From positions 2,757,501-2,821,500 of the forward strand of contig NZ_CP121695.1 in NCBI RefSeq assembly GCF_029761915.1: a stretch of DNA of 64,000 nt. Direction: 5' to 3'. The position numbers were made by a program, and so were the translations under genes. The notes under the pieces are model-generated. The model was not told the DNA's origin. It saw only the letters and a program-made list of their open reading frames with translations, and ran no database searches. This document shows, in pieces, positions 7,537 to 16,257 of this stretch (its first letter is position 1; each line of letters opens with the position of its first letter). The stretch is from Bradyrhizobium sp. CB1650 (GTDB taxonomy: Bacteria; Pseudomonadota; Alphaproteobacteria; Rhizobiales; Xanthobacteraceae).

Positions 7537-8382
7537 TCACGCCGTCAACCTCGCAGCGTGCCAGTGCAAATGGTCGCTCATGAAGGTGGAGATGAAATAG
7601 TAGCTGTGGTCATAGCCTGCCTGGCGCCGCAGCGTCAGCGGGATGTTCGCCTTGGTGCAGGCGGCCTGCAGCAGCTCGGGACGAAGCTGCTCCTTGAGGA
7701 AATTGTCGGCATCACCATAGTCGACCAGGAAGCCGGAAAATTTTGCGCCGTCCTCGATCAGCGCCACCGTGTCGTGGCTGCGCCAGGCATCCTTGTCGGG
7801 GCCGAGATAGCCGGTGAGTGCCTTGATGCCCCATGGCACTTGCGACGGCGCCACGATCGGGGCGAAGGCGCTCGCCGCACGATAGCGATGCGGATTGCGC
7901 AGCGCCACGGTCAGCGCGCCGTGGCCGCCCATCGAATGGCCCATCACCGATTGCCGCTTGGCGTCGGCCGGAAAATTCTCCGCCACGAGTTTCGGCAACT
8001 CGTCGGTGACGTAGCTCCACATGCGATAGTTGTGCGCGAACGGCTCCTGCGTGGCGTCGACATAGAAGCCTGCGCCGAGCCCAAAATCATAGGCGTTGTT
8101 GGCATCGCCGGGCACGTCCGGCCCGCGTGGGCTGGTGTCGGGCGCAACGAAGATCAGGCCGAGCTCGGCGCAGGCGCGGCGGAATTCGCCCTTCTCGGTG
8201 ACGTTGGCGTGGGTGCAGGTGAGGCCGGAGAGATACCAGACCACCGGCAGCTTCACGCCGTCCGGGTGCGGGGGAACGTAGACCGAGAACACCATGTCGG
8301 TGCCGGTGGCAGCGCTCGCATGGCGGTACACGCCCTGCACGCCGCCATAGGATTTGTTGGTCGAGACAGTCTGGATCGTCAT
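7537..8382 (-). CDS. fghA: S-formylglutathione hydrolase
   Basis: 281 aa from the ATG at 8382 (the upstream extension MVRCHGAQG lacks family similarity). Hydrolyses S-formylglutathione to formate and glutathione, the second step of glutathione-dependent formaldehyde oxidation in the cytoplasm. The serine-hydrolase nucleophile is Ser150 in GHSMGG, with Asp226 in GDADNFL and His259 in GYDHSYYF. LSGLTCTHANVTEKG is the conserved oxyanion/substrate segment of esterase D-type enzymes. It lies downstream of the response regulator gene on the same strand and next to the PQQ alcohol module, which would supply formaldehyde. Confidence 0.95.
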   Translation of the reverse strand: MTIQTVSTNKSYGGVQGVYRHASAATGTDMVFSVYVPPHPDGVKLPVVWYLSGLTCTHANVTEKGEFRRACAELGLIFVAPDTSPRGPDVPGDANNAYDFGLGAGFYVDATQEPFAHNYRMWSYVTDELPKLVAENFPADAKRQSVMGHSMGGHGALTVALRNPHRYRAASAFAPIVAPSQVPWGIKALTGYLGPDKDAWRSHDTVALIEDGAKFSGFLVDYGDADNFLKEQLRPELLQAACTKANIPLTLRRQAGYDHSYYFISTFMSDHLHWHAARLTA

Positions 8383-8458
8383 GCCCTGAGCTCCGTGGCA
8401 TCTAACCACATCAACATTGCAACGCTTGTGTGACCGATATGTGCCGCCGCGCGCTTCG

Positions 8459-9079
8459 TCAGGCGACGCCGCTGTCGATCGCCAGCCGCACCAGCTCGAC
8501 CGAGGTCTTCACGCCGAGCTTCTGGCGCATGATCGAGGAGGTATTGGCCACCGTCTTGTAGGACGACTGCACCAGCCAGGCGATCTCGGACAGGCTCTTT
8601 CCCGCGCTGAGCAGCCGCAGGATCTCCATTTCGCGCGCGTTCAGTTTCGCCAGCGGATTTTGCGCCAGCGCGGGTCCGGCAAAAGCGATGCTGCGCGCGA
8701 TCGCGCTCGGCAGATAGGTACCGCCGTTGCCGACCGCGCGGATCGCCTCGACGAGGTCGTCGGGATTGCCGGTCTTGGAGACGTAGCCTTTGGCCCCGCA
8801 CTCGATCGCGCGCGCGGCGAAGGCGGGGTCGTCGTTCATGCTGAACATGATGATGCGGGCCTCGGGCGCGCGTTCGAGGATGCGGCGCGCGAGTTCGAAG
8901 CCGGAGACCGTGGGCAGGTTGATGTCGATCACGCAGATGTCGGGGCGCTCGACGATGAAAACGCACTCGCCGCTTTCGGCATCGGCGGCCTCCAGGATGT
9001 CGATCTCGCCTTCGTCGGCCAGCACGGCACGGCAGCCGGAGGCGACGATGGGATGATCGTCCACGATCAGAATGCGCAT
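8459..9079 (-). CDS. NarL/LuxR-type response regulator (FlhR-like by context)
   Basis: 206 aa from the ATG at 9079, with GGGGAACG upstream. The receiver domain has the acidic pair in VDDHP, phosphoacceptor Asp52 (VIDINLP) and Lys102 (GYVSKTG). The C-terminal HTH (about residues 143-206) has the LuxR pattern LNAREMEILRLLSAGKSLSE. A DNA-binding transcription factor activated by phosphorylation. A NarL-type histidine kinase gene is divergent at 9281 and fghA lies downstream, matching the FlhS/FlhR arrangement that controls formaldehyde and methanol oxidation in Paracoccus. The FlhR assignment is inference from context. Confidence 0.94.
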   Translation of the reverse strand: MRILIVDDHPIVASGCRAVLADEGEIDILEAADAESGECVFIVERPDICVIDINLPTVSGFELARRILERAPEARIIMFSMNDDPAFAARAIECGAKGYVSKTGNPDDLVEAIRAVGNGGTYLPSAIARSIAFAGPALAQNPLAKLNAREMEILRLLSAGKSLSEIAWLVQSSYKTVANTSSIMRQKLGVKTSVELVRLAIDSGVA

Positions 9080-9280
9080 AGGCGTTCCCCGCGACAGCAC
9101 CCCGACCAGCTTTGCATCGCATGGTCCGGAGAGAGGCGGAGCCTGCTTTCGCTGCGCTCCTTCTGGCCATGCAACCCGGCCGGGATTGCTGTACGCTTGC
9201 GATTAGATATCGGGCGCTTCGGGTCTGTCAACGTCGTCGGACAGGCACGGACAAACCTTCGCGGGCAGCGGACACAACCT

Positions 9281-10645
9281 ATGTGGCAAAATCTTTCGTT
9301 GCGCGGGCGCATCAACCTCCTGCTGGCGCTGCTGCTCGCGCTGGGTCTCGCCGTCAACATCGCCCGCCAGGTCGCGGAGGCGGGGCCGCGCGTGCAGGCC
9401 GAGGACCAGAGCGTGATCCGGCTCGCGCGCGAGTTCATCGAGATGATCGTTGCCGATCTCAACGAAGCACCCGATCCCGACGCCAAGCTCAACCAGATCG
9501 CCCGCGACCTCAACCGTCTCCGCCATGTCAGCATCGCGCTGCGCGACGCCGACGGAAATCCGCTCACCCCGCCGCGGGCCGAGGCTGAGGACGACGCGCA
9601 CGGGCCGCCGGCCTGGTTCATCAGCCTGGTTCATCCCGAGCAGGCCGCGGTCAGCGTCCCCGTCTCGATCCACGGCAAGGAGGGCTCGCTCGTGATCACC
9701 GCGCATCCCAATGACGAGATCGCCGAGATCTGGGATGCCATCGTCACCCAGCTCGAAGTCGGCTCGGTCATCGCGCTCGCGCTGTTTCTGGTGACCATGA
9801 CCGTGGTCGGCCGCGCGCTCGAGCCGCTGCAGGCGCTGGCCCAGGTGATGGCCGAGCTCGAGGGCGGGCGCTATGGCGCGCGCGTCAAGCCGGGCGGCGC
9901 GCCCGAGCTCGCCGCGATCTGCGCCAAGCTCAATCACCTCGCGGCCACTCTGGGAGACGCCGTCGAGGACAAGCGGCGGCTCGCCGAGCGCGCGGTCTCG
10001 CTTCAGGATCAGGAGCGCAAGGAGATCGCACGCGAGCTGCACGACGAGTTCGGGCCTTACCTGTTCTCGCTGCGCGCGCATGCCGGCGCGCTGGCGAAAT
10101 TGTCGGACGGACGCGCGCCGAACGCGGAGGCGGTGCGCAAGCACGGCAGCGCCATGCTGGAGCAGATCAACGCGCTGCAGCAGTTCAATCGCCGCGTGCT
10201 GGATCGCCTGAGACCCGTCGGCCTCGCCGAGCTCGGCCTGCGCCAGGCGCTCGAATCGCTGTCGCGGTTGTGGCGGGAGTCGCATCCCGACGTCGCGATA
10301 AAGACCACGATCTCGCCGGTGCTTGGGGTCACCGGCGAGACCGCCGACCTCACCATCTACCGCATCGTGCAGGAGGCGCTCACCAACGTGTTCCGCCACG
10401 CCGGCGCGACCTCGGTCGATGTCGTCATCGAGCCGGTCGAGCAATCCGATGGTGCGCGCGACGGCCGAGGCTGCGCCCGGGTGCGGGTCAGCGACAACGG
10501 CCGCGGCATGGAGCCGGGCCAGAAGCTGGGGTTTGGCCTGGTCGGCATGCGCGAGCGGATTCTGGCGCTGGGCGGCACGCTCAACATCGCGTCCGGAGCG
10601 GGGGGCGTCACTGTGGAAGCTCTGGTTCCGACGGCGACCGCCTGA
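9281..10645 (+). CDS. NarL/UhpB-type sensor histidine kinase (FlhS-like by context)
   Basis: 454 aa from the ATG at 9281; the open frame runs much further upstream but only as an antisense shadow. A first membrane segment (INLLLALLLALGLAVNIA), a sensor region of about 120 residues with charged stretches, a second segment (VIALALFLVTMTVVG) and a HAMP-like linker lead to a HisKA_3 domain with His254 in ARELHDEFGP. The HATPase domain has the N-box (IVQEALTNVFRHA) and G-boxes (VSDNGRGM, FGLVGMRERI). It probably senses a C1 or alcohol-related signal in the periplasm or membrane and phosphorylates the adjacent regulator (inference). Divergent from the regulator gene across 201 bp. Confidence 0.93.
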   Translation: MWQNLSLRGRINLLLALLLALGLAVNIARQVAEAGPRVQAEDQSVIRLAREFIEMIVADLNEAPDPDAKLNQIARDLNRLRHVSIALRDADGNPLTPPRAEAEDDAHGPPAWFISLVHPEQAAVSVPVSIHGKEGSLVITAHPNDEIAEIWDAIVTQLEVGSVIALALFLVTMTVVGRALEPLQALAQVMAELEGGRYGARVKPGGAPELAAICAKLNHLAATLGDAVEDKRRLAERAVSLQDQERKEIARELHDEFGPYLFSLRAHAGALAKLSDGRAPNAEAVRKHGSAMLEQINALQQFNRRVLDRLRPVGLAELGLRQALESLSRLWRESHPDVAIKTTISPVLGVTGETADLTIYRIVQEALTNVFRHAGATSVDVVIEPVEQSDGARDGRGCARVRVSDNGRGMEPGQKLGFGLVGMRERILALGGTLNIASGAGGVTVEALVPTATA

Positions 10646-10660
10646 TGGCGCTGGAGCCGG

Positions 10661-10689
10661 TCGGGAAAAATTCCCGATTTCGTCGGGAA
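10661..10689. promoter_or_regulatory. Triple TCGGGAA half-site array, candidate operator of the TonB receptor gene
   Basis: Three copies of the 7-mer TCGGGAA in alternating orientation: forward at 10661-10667, reverse complement TTCCCGA at 10671-10677, and forward at 10683-10689. The first two form a 17-bp palindrome with a 3-bp centre; the second and third pair across 5 bp. The array lies 15 bp after the histidine kinase stop and about 115 bp before the receptor start, a natural place for a regulator such as the adjacent NarL-type protein. The regulator's identity is inference. Confidence 0.55.
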
Positions 10690-10805
10690 GAAGGGCGCGG
10701 AAATCGCCCGATCTTTTGCGGCTGGCGCGATCGCGACCGCCGATTACACTCCTCTCAGCCAAGTGGCGAAGCAATACAGCCGAAGGGTGCGGCTGGAAGG
10801 GCGGG

Positions 10806-13244
10806 ATGGGCAAGCGTGGTTTGTTGATTGCCTCGATATCGACGGGGCTGGTGTCTGGCATCTTCTTCGGGACCGACGCGGGGGCCGCGCAGGACGAAGA
10901 GACCAACGTCCAGAATCTGCCGCCGGTCGAGGTGGTGGCGCCGGCGCCGACCCCGAGGCGTCGCGTGACGCGCGCACCGGCACGCGTGGCGGCTGCGGCG
11001 AAGCCCAAGACGCGGGTCTATGTCTACCCGACCTCGCCGGGAGCCTCCGGCAGCGTCGAGGTCGACAAGATTCCGGCCAGCATCAACGCGGTCGATGCAA
11101 ACCAGATCAGGCGCACCCGTTCGCCGGACATAGCCGACGCCCTGCAGCAATACGTGCCTGGCGTCAGCATCAATGAAGTGACCGGCAATCCATTTCAGCC
11201 CGATGTGCAGTTCCGCGGCTTCGTCGCTTCACCTCTGGCCGGCACGCCGCAGGGCCTCGCCGTCTACCAGAACGGCGTGCGCATCAACGAGGCCTTTTCC
11301 GACACCGTCAATTGGGATCTGATCCCGACTGCCGCGATCCGATCGGCGCTGGTCGTGACCAACAATCCCGCGTTCGGCCTCAACGCGCTCGGTGGCGCCA
11401 TCGATCTGCAGATGAAGAACGGCTTCAATTATCAAGGTGCCGAGATCGATGTCATGGGCGGCTCATTCGGCCGGATCCAGGGCTCTGCACAATGGGGCAA
11501 GCAGGTCGACAACAACTGGGCGGTCTACGGAGCGCTCGAAGGCATTCACGACGACGGCTTTCGCAATTTCTCGTCATCGGACGTCCGGCGCTTCTACGGC
11601 GATGTCGGGTATCGCTTCGAAGGCAACGAATTCCACCTCAACATGGGCCTCGCCAACAATTCCCTGGCGGGACCCAGCACGGTTCCGGCCGAATTGCTCC
11701 AGCAATATTGGGGTGCGACCTACACGACGCCGCAAATTGTTTCCAACAAGGTCGGCTATCTCAACCTGACCGGAAAGGTGGAGGCGACGCCGACCTGGAC
11801 CTTTGAGGGCACGGCGCATATGCGGGGCTTCAAGCAGAATACAGTGGACGGAAATCCGACCGACGCCCAGCCTTGTGCCGATCCGACGCTCTTGTGCTTT
11901 GGCAATGATACGATCCCCGCTTTTGGCCTGAATGGCGCTCAGCTCGTCAATCCCTTTGCGCCGGATGCCATCCTCGGCGAGATCGATCGCACCAGCACGA
12001 GATCGACCACGTTTGGCGTATCCGGGCAGGCGACCAACAGCGATAAGTTGTTCGATCATGAGAATCGCTTCGTGATCGGCGCGACCTATGATGTCAGCAG
12101 CACTCGCTTCAACGGTAGCGCCGAATTGGCAACCATAGCCACGAACTATGTCGTCACCGGCAGCGGCATATTCCTGGGCCCGTCCGGCGAACCGACATCG
12201 ATTGGCCCCGTGTCGCTTCGCACCGTCAACCAATATCAGGGGCTCTATGCTCTCGACACGTTCAGCGTGACCGATCGCTTTGCGGTCACCGCAGGCGGGC
12301 GATTCAATGCGGCCCGTGTCACCCTCATGGACCAGCTCGGCACCGCGCTCAATGGCGATCATACCTATGATCGGTTCAATCCGGTCATCGGTAGCACCTA
12401 CAAGATTACGTCTGAAGTCACGGCCTATGCGGGCTATTCGGAAGCCAATCGCGTTCCGACTCCGCTCGAACTCGGCTGCGCCGATCCGACGAGGCCGTGC
12501 ATCATCGGGCAGTTCCTGATCGCCGATCCGCCACTGCAGCAAGTCGTATCCAAGACCGTGGAAGCGGGCTTCCGCGGCACCAAGGAATTGAACATCGGCT
12601 CCCTCGGCTGGAAGATCGGCGGCTTCCGGGCCACCAACTACGACGACATCCTCGCGACCCCAATTCCGGGATTGACGGGATTCGGTTTCTTCCAGAACGT
12701 CGGCCGGACGCGCAGGCAGGGTATCGAAGCCGAGGTGAGCCTGAAGTCGAATGCGCTTCAGTTCCAGGCGAGCTATGCGTTCCTGGATGCACGCTTCCTC
12801 GATGCGCTGCAGCTCGGCTCGGAAAGCCCGTTCGCCGACGCCGACGGTCATATCCAGGTCTTGCCTGGCAACCAGATTCCGCGCCTGCCGCGCCACCTCG
12901 TCAAGGCCAGTGTCGAATATGCTGTTACGGACGCCTGGAAGGTCGGGGGTGACGCACTCTTTGTCTCGAGCCAGTATTTCGTCGGCGACGAGTCCAACCA
13001 GTTTCCGAAGCTGCCGTCCTATGTCGTATTCAACCTCCACACCTCCTACCAGATCACCAAGAATTTCCAGATCTACGGTCGGGTCAACAACGTCTTCGAC
13101 AACCGCTACTCGACCATCGGCACCTTCTTCGACAGGGAAGCCCTGCCCAATTTCGCCAACGGCGGCGCGGAATTCACTGACCCGCGTTCGCTGAGCCCGG
13201 CCCGGCCGCGTGCGTTCTATGCCGGCATGCGGGTGACGTTTTAG
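10806..13244 (+). CDS. TonB-dependent outer membrane receptor
   Basis: 812 aa from the ATG at 10806 with GGAAGGGCGGG upstream. Signal peptide (GLLIASISTGLVSGIFFGTDAGA), then a Pro/Arg-rich stretch and a plug domain (IPASINAVDANQIRRTRSPD; QFRGF; LAVYQNGVRINEAF; ALGGAIDLQMKNG) at about residues 75-200, then a 22-strand-type barrel ending in RVTF with the expected terminal Phe. Imports a chelated metal or other ligand with TonB energy. It follows the FlhS-like kinase and the quinoprotein cluster. In methylotrophs, TonB receptors near XoxF genes take up lanthanides, so a lanthanophore or metal receptor is a reasonable guess, not shown here. Confidence 0.93.
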   Translation: MGKRGLLIASISTGLVSGIFFGTDAGAAQDEETNVQNLPPVEVVAPAPTPRRRVTRAPARVAAAAKPKTRVYVYPTSPGASGSVEVDKIPASINAVDANQIRRTRSPDIADALQQYVPGVSINEVTGNPFQPDVQFRGFVASPLAGTPQGLAVYQNGVRINEAFSDTVNWDLIPTAAIRSALVVTNNPAFGLNALGGAIDLQMKNGFNYQGAEIDVMGGSFGRIQGSAQWGKQVDNNWAVYGALEGIHDDGFRNFSSSDVRRFYGDVGYRFEGNEFHLNMGLANNSLAGPSTVPAELLQQYWGATYTTPQIVSNKVGYLNLTGKVEATPTWTFEGTAHMRGFKQNTVDGNPTDAQPCADPTLLCFGNDTIPAFGLNGAQLVNPFAPDAILGEIDRTSTRSTTFGVSGQATNSDKLFDHENRFVIGATYDVSSTRFNGSAELATIATNYVVTGSGIFLGPSGEPTSIGPVSLRTVNQYQGLYALDTFSVTDRFAVTAGGRFNAARVTLMDQLGTALNGDHTYDRFNPVIGSTYKITSEVTAYAGYSEANRVPTPLELGCADPTRPCIIGQFLIADPPLQQVVSKTVEAGFRGTKELNIGSLGWKIGGFRATNYDDILATPIPGLTGFGFFQNVGRTRRQGIEAEVSLKSNALQFQASYAFLDARFLDALQLGSESPFADADGHIQVLPGNQIPRLPRHLVKASVEYAVTDAWKVGGDALFVSSQYFVGDESNQFPKLPSYVVFNLHTSYQITKNFQIYGRVNNVFDNRYSTIGTFFDREALPNFANGGAEFTDPRSLSPARPRAFYAGMRVTF

Positions 13245-13290
13245 GGCGATGTTCGCTGGGCTGGCTCATCTCTACAGCCGCACGCTCTGC

Positions 13291-13490
13291 CAATTTTCCC
13301 TCTCCCTTGTGCAGGGCTATCGCATGCGACGTAAGAGTTTGGGCCGCGGAAGCTTCCACAGCGTCATGGCCGGGCTTGTCCCGGCCATCCACGTCTTGCC
13401 CGCGGTACAAAAGAGCGTGGATGCCCGGGACAAGCCCGGGCATGACGACTTACTCGTATGCGATCGCCTTGCCTTCTTGTGGGAGAGGGG
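13291..13490. repeat. Nested intergenic palindromes between the TonB receptor and a small exported protein
   Basis: An 84-bp imperfect palindrome with 31-bp arms at 13363-13393 and 13416-13446 reads GTCATGGCCGGGCTTGTCCC... against ...GGGACAAGCCCGGGCATGAC. It is flanked by a second pair, CCCTCTCCCTTGTGCAGGGC (13298 on) and CTTGTGGGAGAGGGGG (to 13492), and by CTATCGCATGCG / CGTATGCGATCG. Two repeat families are therefore nested. I see no coding signal in 13245-13634; the antisense open frames here come from the repeat. Confidence 0.75.
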
Positions 13491-13634
13491 GCTCGACGTG
13501 AGCCTTCTGTCTGCTTTCGAGGGACGAACGGTCCTCGGGCACGCCCTGCCCAGTTCAGCGGCGAGCGTCCGCGCCCAGACCGCTCGGATGAATCAACGCG
13601 CTTCAGGAGCACTTGCGAGCAACGTTAGCGCGGC

Positions 13635-13934
13635 TCACATGCCGGAACCACCGCCGCCACCACCGCCGCCGCCACCACCACCGCCACCACCAGCGCTTCT
13701 GGAATTATCGGTTGTATAATCTCTGGGCGCGTACCCAAAGGCTCCGGGATAGTCCGTCTTCACGTCGTTGTCGTGCATCACACGCGACGGAGCATAGCCG
13801 GAGATACTCGGAGGGTGCTTCTTGGAGACCTGATGGTGCTGGTGCGCTGCTTTGCTTGATACATTCCGGGCAAGTACGGCCGGAGCGGCTGCGATGAGAA
13901 TGGCGGCGGAAAGTGTGATGATCATTGTCCTCAC
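13635..13934 (-). CDS. Small exported protein with a C-terminal poly-glycine tract
   Basis: 99 aa from a GTG start with GGAGGACG upstream. Signal peptide (MIITLSAAILIAAAPAVLA), then a His/Lys-rich stretch and two GYAP motifs (SGYAPSRVMHDND, FGYAPRDY), ending in about 15 consecutive glycines and SGM. The genus has many such short secreted proteins; function unknown. The glycine tract is encoded by a CCGCCACC-type run at about 13648-13691 that could slip during replication, so its length may vary between isolates. Stands alone in a repeat-rich gap. Confidence 0.78.
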   Translation of the reverse strand: MRTMIITLSAAILIAAAPAVLARNVSSKAAHQHHQVSKKHPPSISGYAPSRVMHDNDVKTDYPGAFGYAPRDYTTDNSRSAGGGGGGGGGGGGGGGSGM

Positions 13935-14186
13935 TTTTCGTCCTCCGTTGTTTGAATTCCTCCCTTGTTTGAAACCCCAACGTCGTTCCGTGCACGCAAC
14001 ACGTCACGCAGTCGTGACCCACAGCGGCACATAGCCTGCCCTTTGCCGAGTGCTTACCCTGCGCTTTATCGGAGTGCGCGCAAAGGTTGAGAAGTGTGAA
14101 CATCAGGACCATTTCGTCTACGTTTCCGTGGAATTGCCAAATAGTCGCGCTTTGGTCTTGGCCCCAGGCATACTTCGAGGTCCGCA

Positions 14187-15407
14187 GTGAATTCGCTCGA
14201 TCAAGTTCCGTTAGGCCCGGATGGCCCCCGTCCGAAGGAAGACGCTACGTGTCGGACGGCCGTGGTCTGCGCCAGTCGGCGGGATCTGATCTCTCGATCC
14301 AAACCGGCGATATCGTCACTTCGACCTGCCTTGCTATGCCTCCTGTCGCTGGCCATGCTCGCCTTTGGCCTCAAGGTGCTCCACGCCGAGGTGACGGCGG
14401 CTCCTGACAGGGAATTGGTGGTGGCGACCAAGGCGGCACCACCGTTTGCGATAAAGCAATCGGATGGGGCGTGGGGCGGTATCAGCATTGCGCTCTGGAA
14501 AAGGATCGCTGATCGGGAGCATCTGCGTTTTCGCCTGGTCGAGACCGAGAGCGTCCCGGACCTGCTGGATGGCGTCGCGAACGGCACTTTCGACGCCGGT
14601 GTTGCCGCCGTGACAGTGACTGCCGCGCGTGCACGCAGCGTCGACTTTACTCAACCTTTCTACAATACCGGGCTTGGAATAGCGGTGCCGATCAATGAGA
14701 ATCCATGGGTCTCGATCGGGCGGGCGCTGCTTTCCTTCGGATTCTTCCAGGCTGTCGGAGTGCTGCTCTGTTTCGCATTGGCGGTCGGCTTCCTCATTTG
14801 GGTGTTCGAGCGGCGGAAGACGGAGCACTTCGGTGGCGGCGCCAAGGGGTTAGGCACCAGCTTCTGGTGGTCGACGATAGCCATGACCCAGGCCGGAGCC
14901 GCCCAGAATGCTCCGGCAACCCTCCCGGGGCGGATCGTCGCAATGGGGTGGATGATCGCTTCCGTCATCGCAATCGCGGTATTCACCGCCGGCATCACGT
15001 CCACCCTGACGCGCAGAGGGCTCGAGGGTGCCGTTCACGGCTTCAACGACCTGCGCTCGGTGCGTGTCGGCGCGGTCGCGAACTCTGCGACGACGGATTA
15101 CCTCGGCCGTCAACGACTTTCCTTTCGAACATTTCCGGACATTCAAAGTGGCCTCTCCGCGCTGGCGGTCGGCAAAATAGATGCATTTGTCCATGACAAG
15201 CCACTCCTGACCTGGATGGTTCGGAACGACTATTCGGCTTCGGTCCGCGTCGTCGAGACCAGCTTCAGCAGCGAGAGCTATGCGATCGTGCTGCCCAGAA
15301 ACAGTGTCCTGCGCCCGAGGCTCGATCTCGCTGTGCTCGATCAAGTTGAAAGTGATTGGTGGCAACAAACGCTGTTCGAGAGCCTTGGAACGGCTCGATC
15401 GCCTTGA
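14187..15407 (+). CDS. Ionotropic glutamate receptor-like channel (GluR0 layout) with an atypical filter
   Basis: 406 aa from a GTG start preceded by CGAGG. Residues 1-70 contain a leader with a hydrophobic segment (LLCLLSLAMLAFGLKVLHA). Lobe 1 of a binding-protein domain runs about 75-168 (LVVATKAAPPFAIKQSDGAWGG; TVTAARARSVDFTQPFYN), then membrane segment M1 (about 185-207), a pore loop (about 224-245: SFWWSTIAMTQAGAAQNAPA), M2 (about 250-275, ending FTAGITSTLT) and lobe 2 with Asp337 (DAFVHDKPLL). This is the bacterial GluR0 order. The potassium filter TVGYGD is replaced by TQAGAAQ, so potassium selectivity is not expected. It binds an amino-acid-like ligand by inference. Confidence 0.88.
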   Translation: MNSLDQVPLGPDGPRPKEDATCRTAVVCASRRDLISRSKPAISSLRPALLCLLSLAMLAFGLKVLHAEVTAAPDRELVVATKAAPPFAIKQSDGAWGGISIALWKRIADREHLRFRLVETESVPDLLDGVANGTFDAGVAAVTVTAARARSVDFTQPFYNTGLGIAVPINENPWVSIGRALLSFGFFQAVGVLLCFALAVGFLIWVFERRKTEHFGGGAKGLGTSFWWSTIAMTQAGAAQNAPATLPGRIVAMGWMIASVIAIAVFTAGITSTLTRRGLEGAVHGFNDLRSVRVGAVANSATTDYLGRQRLSFRTFPDIQSGLSALAVGKIDAFVHDKPLLTWMVRNDYSASVRVVETSFSSESYAIVLPRNSVLRPRLDLAVLDQVESDWWQQTLFESLGTARSP

Positions 15408-15622
15408 CGCTGCGATACTCCTTGGTTGCGGACGCTGTCCGCTACGGTGACGACCCGGTTGTCCGGCTCAAAGCGGCCGTCAGCTTCACTTCCGAATCGG
15501 CGGATCCGCCAATTCGCCCGGCCGATCTTGTCTCTGCGCTCGCCCGGCCCCTGGTCTTTGCGGTAACGAAAGAACGCCGACGTGAGATCCATCGACCCAA
15601 TCCCCAATTCACAAAATCACCT

Positions 15623-15931
15623 TCAGAATAGATGCGCTGCCTCCCTGCGCGCAGTCTCAATGAGCTGATTGATCCTCGCCGACTGAGCCAGCAACGTCGT
15701 CCTTGTCGTGCCATCCGCGGCGACCCGCCTAAGGATCAATCGAATGCATGTGTTTGCGAGATCAAGAATGAATATGGCCTGACGCAGGTCCTCCGTCGTT
15801 TGAATCTCCAGACCTTCAACCTGCGACAACAGAGCAGCGACGTTGCCCAGAACGTCGGACAGCCTCAGCCGGGCGGAGTTGGGTCCAGTTTTTCGTTGGT
15901 CAGGTCGATGAAATCTCAGGACCGTAGACAT
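15623..15931 (-). CDS. Hypothetical protein, mostly helical
   Basis: 102 aa from the ATG at 15931, rather than a longer frame starting at 16054 whose first 41 residues look non-coding. The protein (MSTVLRFHRPDQRK...; VLGNVAALLSQVEGLEIQTTEDLRQ; INQLIETARREAAHLF) is predicted helical and cytoplasmic, with no motif I recognise. It has only a weak ribosome binding site (GAGAGA). Between the channel gene and this one (15408-15622) I see nothing coding. Moderately sure that the gene is real. Confidence 0.55.
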   Translation of the reverse strand: MSTVLRFHRPDQRKTGPNSARLRLSDVLGNVAALLSQVEGLEIQTTEDLRQAIFILDLANTCIRLILRRVAADGTTRTTLLAQSARINQLIETARREAAHLF

Positions 15932-16257
15932 TGGCGCGATGCTCTCTCGCGTGTCGCAATCACTGCTGTGATTGCTTCGCCTCAGCGGCTGAAAACAAAG
16001 TCGAAAATTCAAAGAAAGTTGTGCAATACCAACGATGGCTGCGCCGATCGGCAATGAAATATCGACGCGTTGAGGTAGAATCTCACACGAAAGCGGTTAA
16101 CAGGATTTATAATTTTCCAGCAGCTAACAAAAACCGATATCGAAATTCGGCGCGCGACGCGTCGTCACCAGAACTCTATAGGTAGTATTCCGAGGTCTCC
16201 AGAGCCGCATTCGGCTTTAATGGTATTGTTGGAGTGCCCTGACCCCCGAGACGGAGA
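15932..16257. promoter_or_regulatory. AT-richer divergent gap before the AraC-type regulator gene
   Basis: 326 bp between the small minus-strand gene and the AraC gene. The part from about 16000 to 16200 is clearly AT-richer than its surroundings (GGATTTATAATTTTCCAGC; CTAACAAAAACCGATATCGA), which fits a promoter or recently acquired DNA. No strong palindrome or conserved RNA structure was recognised. Confidence 0.35.

Noticed and set aside
9203..11008. 601-codon minus-strand frame across the histidine kinase
   Set aside because: Arg/Ala/Asp-rich composition without motifs; the plus strand has complete kinase domains.
11574..13040. 488-codon frame antisense to the TonB receptor
   Set aside because: No family pattern; receptor plug and barrel are clear on the plus strand.
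15341..15631. Short open frames on both strands after the channel gene
   Set aside because: Mutually overlapping, no start signals and no protein-like pattern.
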